Below, piece by piece: positions 23,742 to 31,672 of a stretch of DNA of 64,000 nt (within the stretch, counting starts at the first letter, position 1; every line of letters starts with the position of its first letter). The stretch spans positions 8,907 to 72,906 of the forward strand of contig CAKSWQ010000003.1 in the NCBI GenBank assembly GCA_934512105.1. The letters are read 5' to 3'. Both the position numbers and the translations under genes were made by a program. The stretch comes from an uncultured Faecalibacterium sp. (GTDB taxonomy: Bacteria > Bacillota > Clostridia > Oscillospirales > Ruminococcaceae). Below the pieces are notes generated by a model. That model searched no databases, had not been told where the DNA came from, and saw nothing but the letters and a program-made list of their open reading frames with translations.

Positions 23742-25499
23742 ATGGATATCCGCCAGCTGCACTACTTTTTGACCCTGTGCGAAGAAATGAATTATACCCG
23801 CGCCGCACAGCGGCTGTTCCTGTCGCGGCAGGCACTGCGCCAGAGCATCTCTGCGCTGGAGGCCGAAATGTGCGGGCCGCTGTTCATCAGCGCCCACCAC
23901 AAGCTGGCGCTCACCGACCGGGGCATGAGCTTACAGCGCCATGCCGCCCCGGTGGTGGAGCAGTTCCAGCAGATGCAGGCCGCCCTGCGGGCAGAGATCC
24001 AGTCTGCCCAGCCGGTGCGCATCGGCATCAGCGTGGCGCTGGTGCCGGACTACCTGCCCGGACTGGAAACACAGCTGGACAAGTTCCGGCAGCAGTACCC
24101 CCATGTGGAAATGCGGTTCCGTCTGCTGGACAACGACGCCGTAGCCGATGGGGTAGAGCAGGGCGAGCTGGACGCGGGTCTTGTCATCGACCTTGGCTGC
24201 GCTGCGCCGGTGCTGGCACGCACCACCCTGCGGGCGGACCCCGCCTGCCTGCTGGTGCCCCGGGGACACCCCTTCTGGGAAAAAGAGCGCATCCCGCTGG
24301 CAGAGCTGCGCGGGCAGCGGGTGCTGCTGCCCAGCCTGCGGCAGGATCTGTTCAGCCCGCTGTGGGCGGCCTGTGCCCGGGCGGGTTTTGCGCCCAACGC
24401 CGAGATCGGCCCCAGCTTTTATCAGGCCTACTATCTGGTACAGGAGCAGCTGTGCACCTGTCTGACCCGCTACGAGCCCGGTGCCAGGCGGGAGCTGGAC
24501 CGGGTGCGGGACGTACTGCTGGAAGATATGCCTCCGCTGTGTGTCTCGCTGGTGCAGCGGCGGGACACCAGTTCCGCCTATATCGACCTGCTGCGCAGCT
24601 ACCTGCTGGAGGTTCTGGGCAGCACCGCCAGCCTGCCGCCCCGCCGGGGACGGCCTGCAAAGCCCTTCTACACCGCGCCGGTGCTTTCCAGCGCCGCCGC
24701 CAAGGCTGTCCCGGAGCATCCCGCCCCGGGCACTCAGCTGCCCTTTGCGGGCGGCAGCAACTTCCGGGAGCTGGGCGGCTACCACGCCGATGAAGGCAAG
24801 ACCGTAAAGTGGGGGCAGATCTACCGTGGCTTCCCCACCGGGCTGCTGACTGCCGAGGCCGACCGCGCCCGGCTGGACGGGCTGGGGCTGCGGCTCATTC
24901 TTGACCTGCGCAGCAGTGCAGAAGCTGCAAAGCTGCCGGACTATGTGCCGGACGGCGCACGGCTGGTGCAGATCTGCGGTCTGCGGGATGCCGCCGGGCA
25001 GGAGATCGATTTTTCTCCCAACGACATCCAGCGGCTGGTGCAGAGCGTCCCCGCCGGGACGAACCTCTCCCAGCTGATGTACCGGCAGATGCTCACCGGC
25101 AACAAGGCGTTCAAGGAGCTGTTCCGGGCGCTGGAAGCCGGCGAGACGCCCATCCTGTTCCACTGCACCTCGGGCAAGGACCGCACCGGCGTAGCCGCCA
25201 TGCTGATCCTGCTGGCGCTGGGCGCTTCGGACGAGACCATCTGCGCGGATTATGCCCGCACCAACCTCTGCCGCGCCGCCGAGATCGAAAAGGCCATGGC
25301 GGACCATGCGGCCGAGATCGCCGCCGACCCGGCGCAAAAAATGCGCTGGCAGACCTCCGCCGGGGTAGACCCGGAGACTGCGCCCTTTGTGCTGCGCACC
25401 ATCCGGCAGGACTACGGCAGCGCCGAGAGCTATCTGGAGGCTGAATACGGCCTGACCCCCGCCCGCCTGATGCGGCTGCGGCGGATGTATCTGGAGTGA
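23742..25499 (+). CDS. LysR-type regulator fused to a protein tyrosine phosphatase
   Basis: 585 residues in one uninterrupted frame with GGGAGGAG before the ATG. Residues 1-60 are a LysR winged HTH (LTLCEEMNYTRAAQRLFLSRQ). About 90-300 is a LysR effector domain (VRIGISVALVPDYLPGLE; GELDAGLVIDLG). After a Pro/Arg linker (about 303-335), residues 335-585 form a Y_phosphatase3-type tyrosine phosphatase: NFRELGGYHADEG, IYRGF, LILDLRSSAE and the P-loop HCTSGKDRTG with Cys475 and Arg481. The CX5R nucleophile and the acid-loop region appear intact. Known LysR proteins are about 300 residues, so this is nearly double. A role linking phosphate-ester cleavage to transcription is inference. Confidence 0.85.
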   Translation: MDIRQLHYFLTLCEEMNYTRAAQRLFLSRQALRQSISALEAEMCGPLFISAHHKLALTDRGMSLQRHAAPVVEQFQQMQAALRAEIQSAQPVRIGISVALVPDYLPGLETQLDKFRQQYPHVEMRFRLLDNDAVADGVEQGELDAGLVIDLGCAAPVLARTTLRADPACLLVPRGHPFWEKERIPLAELRGQRVLLPSLRQDLFSPLWAACARAGFAPNAEIGPSFYQAYYLVQEQLCTCLTRYEPGARRELDRVRDVLLEDMPPLCVSLVQRRDTSSAYIDLLRSYLLEVLGSTASLPPRRGRPAKPFYTAPVLSSAAAKAVPEHPAPGTQLPFAGGSNFRELGGYHADEGKTVKWGQIYRGFPTGLLTAEADRARLDGLGLRLILDLRSSAEAAKLPDYVPDGARLVQICGLRDAAGQEIDFSPNDIQRLVQSVPAGTNLSQLMYRQMLTGNKAFKELFRALEAGETPILFHCTSGKDRTGVAAMLILLALGASDETICADYARTNLCRAAEIEKAMADHAAEIAADPAQKMRWQTSAGVDPETAPFVLRTIRQDYGSAESYLEAEYGLTPARLMRLRRMYLE

Positions 25500-25517
25500 G
25501 ACGATTTGGAATGCCCG

Positions 25518-25640
25518 CCGCTAACGGGTTGCGGCTCCCAGCATCCGCATCGTGCCTTGGGCGGCACGTGCGTCTTGCTGGCCGCTGCCCCAACAACTCC
25601 TCCCTGTTTCCGCCACTGGCGGCGGTCGTCGTCGTTGCTC
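25518..25640 (+). repeat. R2 dispersed repeat, copy A
   Basis: Shares TAACGGGTTGCGGC, TCTTGCTGGCCGC, GCCCCAACA and TTTCCGCCACTGGCGGC in order with copy B at 55607-55722. No coding sense. Confidence 0.6.
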
Positions 25641-25643
25641 TGG

Positions 25644-25757
25644 GCATTTTCAGCGGAAAGAATATTTTTATTTCGGGATAGCGGAGCGTCTGCGGACGCT
25701 CCGCTATCCCATTTTCACGGGGAGGGGTCGTGACGGCAAACGGCAGCTGCCGCGGGT
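25644..25757 (+). ncRNA. R3 element, copy A (candidate structured RNA)
   Basis: Conserved AGCGGAAAGAATATTTT, then a 14-bp hairpin (GGGATAGCGGAGCG with CGCTCCGCTATCCC), then conserved ATTTTCACGGGGAGGGGTCG, then GGCAAAC and a CGGCAG/CTGCCG palindrome. Copy B (51751-51862) keeps the linkers but has different paired arms. RNA function is inference. Confidence 0.4.
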
Positions 25758-25760
25758 GAG

Positions 25761-25830
25761 TACCCCTTCCGTCTGCTCACTGCGTTCGCAGCCACCTTCC
25801 CCAAGGGGACGGCTTCAGAGGTGGCGGCAG
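25761..25830. repeat. R1 fragment
   Basis: TACCCCTTCCGTCTGC and CCACCTTCCCCAAGGGGACG are one arm of the R1 family; the rest of the element is missing. Confidence 0.6.
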
Positions 25831-25896
25831 GGTTTCCGACATAGCGCAAAGCCATTCTTAGGAAGATTGATTTCCGTGGTAAAAGTTGATTTCCTC

Positions 25897-25925
25897 TTGA
25901 AAAAAAGCCTGTTGTCCGATACACT
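25897..25925 (+). promoter_or_regulatory. Promoter of the pullulanase-type gene
   Basis: TTGAAA (25897-25902), 17-nt spacer, TACACT (25920-25925). Confidence 0.6.
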
Positions 25926-25963
25926 GAAGGTAAACACTTTTACAAGAAGGAATGAAGCTGACC

Positions 25964-27919
25964 ATGGCCGCAAAAACGCCTGCCCAGTGGAAAACACTGT
26001 TTGAAAACGAACCCTTCCACCGCGAAAACTACTACACCGGCCCCCTTGGGCCGGACTACACCCCCGGCGGCACCTGTCTGCGGCTGTGGGCACCCACCGC
26101 CGAGGCGGTGACCGTGACCTTGTACCACAAGGGGAGCGGCGGTGCCGTGCTGGGCACAAAGCCCCTTGTGCGCGGGGCGCAGGGGGTGTGGAGCATCTGG
26201 CTGCCCGGGGAGCAGCACGGCCGCTACTACACCTTTGCCGTCACCGTGAACGGCGTCACCCGCGAGACCGGCGACCCCTACGCCCGGGCGGCGGGGGTGA
26301 ACGGCGTCCGCAGCATGATCGTAGACCTTGCCCGCACCGCGCCCTCCGGGTGGGAGCGGGATGTGCGCCCCAATATTCCCCCGGCGCAGCGCGCCGTGTG
26401 GGAGGTGAGCGTGCGGGACTTCTCTCAGGATGCCGCCAGCGGGGTGCGCCCTGCGTGGCGGGGCAAATATATGGCCTTTACCCAGCAGGGCACCACATTG
26501 CACGGCAACGGCATCCACCCCACCTGCCTGAACTACCTCAAGCGTTTGGGGGTAAAATACGTCCAGCTGATGCCCATTTTCGATTTTGGCAGCGTGGACG
26601 AGGCAAAGCCTTTGCTGCGGCAGTATAACTGGGGCTACGACCCCACCAACTTCAACGTGCCGGAGGGCAGCTACTCCACCGACCCCACCCGGGGCGAGGT
26701 GCGCATCCGGGAGTGCCGGGAGATGATCGCCGCCCTCCACGCGGCGGGCATCGGGGTGGTGATGGACGTGGTGTATAACCACACCTACCGCACCGAAAAT
26801 CCCTTCAACAGCACCGTGCCCTATTACTTTTTCCGGCAAAACCCGGACGGCAGCTTTTCCAACGGCAGCGGCTGCGGCAACGAGTTTGCCAGCGAGCGCC
26901 CCATGGCGCGGCGCTACCTCATCGACTCCATCCTCTACTGGGCAAAGGAGTACCACATCGATGGTTTCCGGTTCGACCTGATGGGCCTGTACGACGCCGA
27001 GAGCATCAACGCAGTGCGCGCTGCGCTGGACAGCCTGCCCGGCGGGCGGGACATCCTGCTGTACGGCGAGCCGTGGCAGGGCGGTGCCAGCCAGCTGCAC
27101 CGGTACGAGGCCAACAAGGCAAACCTTGCCATGCTCAACGAGCGGGTGGGCATCTTCTGCGATGACACCCGGGACGCCATCAAGGGCGGCTGCTTCGATG
27201 CCCGGGAGCCGGGCTATGTGGAGGGCAAGCCCGGCAGCTTCTGGGATATCGGCGGGGCGGTGGCGGCATGGTGCCGCAGCGACCGTCTGCCGCCCCACGC
27301 GCCCAGCCAGATCGTGAGCTATGTTTCCGCCCACGACAACTTTACCCTGTGGGACAAGCTGCTCTGCGTCCGCTACGAAAAGCCGGAGTTCACCGCCCGG
27401 GACACCGTGGCGCTGGCGCAGAACCGGCTGGCGGCGGGCATCTACCTGACCAGCTTCGGCCTGCCCTTCATGCAGGCAGGCGAGGAGTTCGCCCGCACCA
27501 AAAAGGGGGTAGGGAACAGCTACCGCTCTTCTCCCGCCCTGAACCGGCTGGACTGGAACCGCGCCGAGCAGTACCACGCCCTTGTGGACTACTACCGGGG
27601 GCTTCTGGCACTGCGGGCGGCCTTTCCCCGATTGGGCAGTACCGACCGTCACGCCCCGGAAGCTTTGCAGTTCTTTGCGCTGGAGCAGCCTCTGGTGGGC
27701 TGGACATTGCCCGCCGTCTGGGGAGATGGCGCGGCATGGAGCGCTTTGTGCGTCTTTTATAACCCCACCGACACCACCTGCACCGTCTCTCTGCCCGCCG
27801 GGCAGTGGAAGCTGCTGAGCGATGGCACTTCCTCCAGCCTGTGGCGCGGCCCCAGCCGCATTTTTACCGGCAATGCCCCCCTTGCGCCGTATAGTGCGAC
27901 CATTTTGGGGGCGGTGTAA
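25964..27919 (+). CDS. pulA: Type I pullulanase/GH13 glycogen-debranching enzyme
   Basis: 651 residues. A CBM48-type domain (about 25-110, LRLWAPTAEAVTVTLY) precedes a GH13 barrel with the pullulanase signature YNWGYDP (about 224-230), then DVVYNHTY (about 268-275), nucleophile region DGFRFDLMG (about 330-338), acid region LYGEPWQGG (about 365-373) and SAHDNFTLWD (about 451-460). It hydrolyses alpha-1,6 branches of glycogen, starch or pullulan. No signal peptide, so it is cytoplasmic and could pair with malQ. An ATG at 25952 is also possible but abuts the AGAAGG ribosome site. Confidence 0.9.
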   Translation: MAAKTPAQWKTLFENEPFHRENYYTGPLGPDYTPGGTCLRLWAPTAEAVTVTLYHKGSGGAVLGTKPLVRGAQGVWSIWLPGEQHGRYYTFAVTVNGVTRETGDPYARAAGVNGVRSMIVDLARTAPSGWERDVRPNIPPAQRAVWEVSVRDFSQDAASGVRPAWRGKYMAFTQQGTTLHGNGIHPTCLNYLKRLGVKYVQLMPIFDFGSVDEAKPLLRQYNWGYDPTNFNVPEGSYSTDPTRGEVRIRECREMIAALHAAGIGVVMDVVYNHTYRTENPFNSTVPYYFFRQNPDGSFSNGSGCGNEFASERPMARRYLIDSILYWAKEYHIDGFRFDLMGLYDAESINAVRAALDSLPGGRDILLYGEPWQGGASQLHRYEANKANLAMLNERVGIFCDDTRDAIKGGCFDAREPGYVEGKPGSFWDIGGAVAAWCRSDRLPPHAPSQIVSYVSAHDNFTLWDKLLCVRYEKPEFTARDTVALAQNRLAAGIYLTSFGLPFMQAGEEFARTKKGVGNSYRSSPALNRLDWNRAEQYHALVDYYRGLLALRAAFPRLGSTDRHAPEALQFFALEQPLVGWTLPAVWGDGAAWSALCVFYNPTDTTCTVSLPAGQWKLLSDGTSSSLWRGPSRIFTGNAPLAPYSATILGAV

Positions 27920-28051
27920 CCCCTTCAGGCGCTAACGCGCCAGCTCCCCCAAGGGGGCGCCTTATGGCGATGCCGCAAAGTTCCCCGCCACTGCTAAAGC
28001 CGTCCCCTTGGGGAAGGTGGCTTGACGCGAAGCGGCAAGACGGAAGGGGTA
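27919..28051. repeat. R1 palindromic element
   Basis: ACCCCTTCAGGCGC... to GGAAGGGGTA outer arms, with CCAGCTCCCCCAAGGGGG and CCCCTTGGGGAAGGTGG inner blocks. It follows the pullulanase gene directly. Confidence 0.8.
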
Positions 28052-28068
28052 TTTTCACAAACCAAAAA

Positions 28069-28094
28069 AGGCTGTTGCACTTTCGGCCAGAACG
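28069..28094 (+). repeat. Short repeat shared with 19706-19731
   Basis: GCTGTTGCACTTTCGG followed by CCAGAACGAT matches 19706-19731 with four changes. It stands in a 300-nt gene-free stretch whose right part (28135-28290) is AT-rich with a TTGACA at 28220. Confidence 0.4.
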
Positions 28095-28367
28095 ATCTCG
28101 GTCACGCCGCGCTTTAAATTTTCAGAGACCTCCATGGCATTTTCTCCAATTCCGGTATTGGTATTTTGATTATATCGACAAAGTTATTTGTTACAAATAC
28201 TATTCATCAAACAATATGCTTGACAAATATACATCGTCCTACTATTTTTATTTTAATACAGTAAAAATATTTTACAAAAAAGAGGGATTCCCATGCAGAA
28301 GTCTTGATGTTTCCAATGCCAACACCCATTCTTTTCAACCGTCTCATTCTGCAACGGAGGAAAAACA

Positions 28368-28895
28368 ATGTGCAATTCTATGTTAAAGCGGGCCGTTGGT
28401 GCGCTCCTGTGCACAGCAGTTTTGCTGGCATCGTTTTCTGTTCATGCATTTGCCGCAAAAGAGCCGCAAAACACAAGCCCTTCCTCTGCCACGGTGTCCT
28501 TGGGCGTGCAGACTGCTCAGTTTGTCGAATCCCGCACCGAAATCGCTGCGGATGGCACACAGAGGCAGTATGGCACGCTGGCGTTTTCCTTTGAAGTCGA
28601 AAATGCTTCTTTTGAAGCCCATCTGCCGATCATCCTGAAAAAACTGCCAGATGGCAGTACGCAGTACGAAACCACATCGGATTGGTTCAGCGTTCAGGCA
28701 AAGCCGAACCGCAATGCCACCCTCCCGGCCGCACAGCAGGAAGCTGTTCCCAAGTGGTATGTAGAACAGGCACAATGCACTGTTTATGAATCGAACACCA
28801 GTCCTGCCTGTTTAGTCCTGACCGTACAGGGCGTGCTGCAGGACGAAAACTGGAATCGCGTGCCTTTCAGCGGTTCCAGTGAGTATTACTTCTGA
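28368..28895 (+). CDS. Secreted protein of unknown function
   Basis: 175 residues with a clear signal peptide (RAVGALLCTAVLLASFSVHAFA, cleavage about residue 29). The mature part has alternating hydrophobic residues suggesting a beta-sandwich and ends in SSEYYF. CGGAGGA precedes the ATG. I recognise no family. The upstream AT-rich region suggests its own promoter; a strong terminator follows. Confidence 0.65.
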   Translation: MCNSMLKRAVGALLCTAVLLASFSVHAFAAKEPQNTSPSSATVSLGVQTAQFVESRTEIAADGTQRQYGTLAFSFEVENASFEAHLPIILKKLPDGSTQYETTSDWFSVQAKPNRNATLPAAQQEAVPKWYVEQAQCTVYESNTSPACLVLTVQGVLQDENWNRVPFSGSSEYYF

Positions 28896-28942
28896 ATCAC
28901 TTCTCTGTTTTTGACATTCCCTTTTTTATATCCCTAAACCAG

Positions 28943-28988
28943 AACGAGAGCCGGCGGCTTACAAGCCACCGGCTCTCGCTTTCTTTTT
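28943..28988. terminator. Bidirectional terminator between the secreted protein and htrA
   Basis: CGAGAGCCGGCGGCTT with AAGCCACCGGCTCTCG around ACA, T-rich on the plus-strand side. Confidence 0.85.
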
Positions 28989-28995
28989 GCTATTT

Positions 28996-30399
28996 TCAGC
29001 TGTTATCCGCGCCCTTTTCGCCAAGGGTGACGGTGACGGTCTGCATCTGGCCGCCGCGGGCGACGGTGATCTGGATGGTGTCACCGGCCTTGTGGTTCTG
29101 CATCAGGGTGCCAAGGTCGCTCTGGCTGGCGACCTCGCTGCCGTCCACGCTCACGATGCGGTCACCGGCCTGCAGACCCGCCTTGTCGGCAGGACCGCCC
29201 TTGACCACCTCCACGATGTAAACACCGTAGGCGTTCACGCCCAGCTGGGCGGCGGTCTGGGCGTCGGTCACGGCATAGTAGCTGATGCCCAGATAGGGAC
29301 GCCCGGTCACATAGCCGTTTTCCAGCAGTTCCTGCGCCACCTTGACGGCGTCATTTACCGGGATGGCAAAGCCCAGACCCTCGGCATCGCTGTCGGAGGA
29401 CTTTGCATTGACGATGCCCACCAGTTCGCCGTTCATGTTGAACAGACCGCCGCCGGAGTTGCCGGGGCTGACGGAGGCATCCATCTGGATCAGGGACATG
29501 GTGTTGACCGAGTTCGAGCCCTGAATGCTGACGCTGCGGTTCAGTGCGCTGACGATGCCGCTGGTCACGGTGCCGCCCAGTTCACCCAAGGGGTTGCCCA
29601 CGGCCATGACGCTCTCGCCCACCTTCAGGTTGTCGCTGTTGCCCACGGTGGCGGGGGTCAGACCGGTGGCATCCACCTTGACCACGGCGATATCACTGGT
29701 GGTGTCCTCGCCCACCAGCGTAGCGGGGTAATCCTTGTCGCCGATGCTCACGGTGATGTTGGAAGCACCGCTCACCACATGGGCGCAGGTGAGGATATAG
29801 CCGTCCGAGCTGATGATGACGCCGCTGCCCGCGCCGCTCTCCACCTGACTCTGGCCGTACCAGGACCACTGGGAGTAGACCACCTGCTCGGTGGTGATGA
29901 CCACCACGCTGGGGCTGACCATCTCGGCCACCTGTGCGGTGCTCAGGCCGGTGCCGCTGGTAGCGCTGATGGAATTGCCGGTGCTGTCGGTGCTGCTGTC
30001 AGAGCTGGCAGGGCGCTCCACCTGCTGGATGACCACCTTGCTGCCGCCGCCGTATTTTGCGCCCACAAAGCCGCCCGCAAAACCCATGGCTGCTGCCAGC
30101 ACCAGCGCTACGGCGCTGCGCACCAGCTTTCCGCCGTTAAACTTCTTCTTTTTGCGGCGGGGCTTTTCCGGCTGTGCCGGGGCACTGTACTGCGGCTGTT
30201 CCGGCGGGGTGGGCGGCACGCTGCCGCCGTCTGCCGGGGCGGTATAGGCCGGGTGCGCAGGCTGTGCCTCCGGCTCGTTATACTGGTTTGCGGTGTTCAT
30301 GCCGCTGCTGCCCACATTGGGGTAGCCGGTATCGGCTGCGCCGCCGGTACCGTTATTGGAAGCGGAATAATCGTATTCCCACTTGTTCTCGTTTTCCAT
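28996..30399 (-). CDS. HtrA/DegP-like serine protease with PDZ domain
   Basis: 467 residues. A Pro/Gln/Tyr-rich cytoplasmic N-terminus (1-85) and a KKKK stop precede one membrane helix (about 93-115). The outside part is a trypsin-like protease with catalytic His in TCAHVVSG (about 210), Asp in TSDIAVVKV (about 240) and Ser in SPGNSGGG (about 322), followed by a PDZ domain (about 365-460). It degrades misfolded extracytoplasmic proteins. ATG 30399 lies about 10 nt after GGGAAGGA. Monocistronic. Confidence 0.92.
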   Translation of the reverse strand: MENENKWEYDYSASNNGTGGAADTGYPNVGSSGMNTANQYNEPEAQPAHPAYTAPADGGSVPPTPPEQPQYSAPAQPEKPRRKKKKFNGGKLVRSAVALVLAAAMGFAGGFVGAKYGGGSKVVIQQVERPASSDSSTDSTGNSISATSGTGLSTAQVAEMVSPSVVVITTEQVVYSQWSWYGQSQVESGAGSGVIISSDGYILTCAHVVSGASNITVSIGDKDYPATLVGEDTTSDIAVVKVDATGLTPATVGNSDNLKVGESVMAVGNPLGELGGTVTSGIVSALNRSVSIQGSNSVNTMSLIQMDASVSPGNSGGGLFNMNGELVGIVNAKSSDSDAEGLGFAIPVNDAVKVAQELLENGYVTGRPYLGISYYAVTDAQTAAQLGVNAYGVYIVEVVKGGPADKAGLQAGDRIVSVDGSEVASQSDLGTLMQNHKAGDTIQITVARGGQMQTVTVTLGEKGADNS

Positions 30400-30604
30400 G
30401 TTACTACATCCTTCCCTCAAAGGCCGGTCCGCAGGGACATCTGTTCCTTTGAACTGTCCCTATTGTAACGGTCAAATGTGAAAATGAATCGCTTGTGCCG
30501 TGAAGAATATGTGAAATGCGGTCCTGTTTTTCCGCCCTTGACAGCAGCGTTTCCGCTTGCTATTGTAAGGGAAGAACATCGGCCCGTCAAGGAGGAGCTT
30601 TTTT

Positions 30605-31471
30605 ATGGAACTGCGCCGCACCGAACAGGGGTTTGCCCTGTATAAAGAAAAGGACTGCATCGGGGAGTGCCGCCTTTCTCCCGCCCCCAAGGGCGCACAG
30701 CTTGCCGCCCTGTGCATCCTGCCCCGGTGGCGGCGCAAGGGCTACGGCTCCTACCTGTTAAAAGAAGTATTGCGCAGCTTTGGCGGCTATGACCGCGAAG
30801 CTGCCACTGTGTTTACCGCCCCGCTGCCGGAAAACGCCGCCGAGCTTGCCTTCTGGGGCAAATTCGGCTTTGCCGCCGAGGGCGGGCAGCTGGTGCGCCG
30901 CCGCACCCCGGATTTGACGGCGGTCAAGTTCGTGCAGGACTTTTTAGCCGCCCGGCTGGTGCACCCGCAGCTGTGCGTGGACGCCACCTGCGGCAACGGC
31001 GGTGACACCGCCTTTCTGTGCGATCTGACCGCTCCCGCCGGGCGGGTGCTGGCCTTTGACGTACAGCCCGAGGCCATCCGCTCCACCCGCGCCCGGCTGG
31101 AAAAGGCAAATGTGCCCGCCGACCGGTACGAGCTCATCTGCGGCAGCCACGCCGACTTATTACAGTATGTGCAGCCCGGCACCGCCGATGCAGTCATGTT
31201 CAACTTCGGCTGGCTGCCGGGGGCAGACCACGCGGTGTTTTCCACCGCACAGAGCAGCATCCCCGCCTTGCAGGCGGCCTTGCAGGCGGTGCGCCCCGGC
31301 GGCGTCGTGAGCGCCATCCTGTACAGCGGGGCGGTCATCGGTTCGGACGAAAAACAGGCGGTACTGCGTTTTCTGCGGGCACTTCCACTGAAAAGTTTCA
31401 CCGTTCTGGTGTGTGATTTTGCCAATTGGGCCGAAACTGCCCCGCTGCCCTGCCTGATCCTGAAAAAATAA
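30605..31471 (+). CDS. GNAT acetyltransferase fused to MnmM/YtqB-type methyltransferase
   Basis: 288 residues in one frame. The N-terminal third is a compact GNAT fold (ILPRWRRKGYGSYLL, acetyl-CoA loop, about 39-53). Residues 103-288 match the YtqB/MnmM family: AVKFVQDFLA, CVDATCGNGGDTAFL (SAM motif I, about 121-135) and VMFNFGWLPGADH (about 198-210). MnmM methylates aminomethyl-thiouridine at the tRNA wobble base. The pairing suggests the GNAT half acts on a related tRNA or cofactor, but that is inference. GGAGGAG precedes the ATG. Confidence 0.8.
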   Translation: MELRRTEQGFALYKEKDCIGECRLSPAPKGAQLAALCILPRWRRKGYGSYLLKEVLRSFGGYDREAATVFTAPLPENAAELAFWGKFGFAAEGGQLVRRRTPDLTAVKFVQDFLAARLVHPQLCVDATCGNGGDTAFLCDLTAPAGRVLAFDVQPEAIRSTRARLEKANVPADRYELICGSHADLLQYVQPGTADAVMFNFGWLPGADHAVFSTAQSSIPALQAALQAVRPGGVVSAILYSGAVIGSDEKQAVLRFLRALPLKSFTVLVCDFANWAETAPLPCLILKK

Positions 31472-31480
31472 CGAAAACAC

Positions 31481-31509
31481 TTGCATTATCACGCGTTTTC
31501 GTATAGAAT
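31481..31509 (+). promoter_or_regulatory. prfC promoter
   Basis: TTGCAT (31481-31486), 17-nt spacer, TAGAAT (31504-31509), giving a leader of about 155 nt. Confidence 0.6.
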
Positions 31510-31535
31510 AAGGTGCGTATGTGTAAAAACAGGAG

Positions 31536-31576
31536 CCCTCTCCGTCACGGCTGACAGCAGGCCGGAGAGGGTTTTT
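31536..31576 (+). promoter_or_regulatory. Terminator-like hairpin in the prfC leader
   Basis: CCCTCTCCG (31536-31544) with CGGAGAGGG (31563-31571) and TTTTT, located between the prfC promoter and its start. GGAGCC (31532-31537) could instead pair with GGCTCC (31593-31598), an antiterminator arrangement. The arms match the outer ends of R1 elements. Confidence 0.5.
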
Positions 31577-31672
31577 CAGAAAGCAGGATGGAGGCTCCCA
31601 TGTAAGACAGCATCTGTCTGCCATTTATTCTCTGCCTTGCAAAGGCAATTTTTATAGGAGAAACTACGATCT

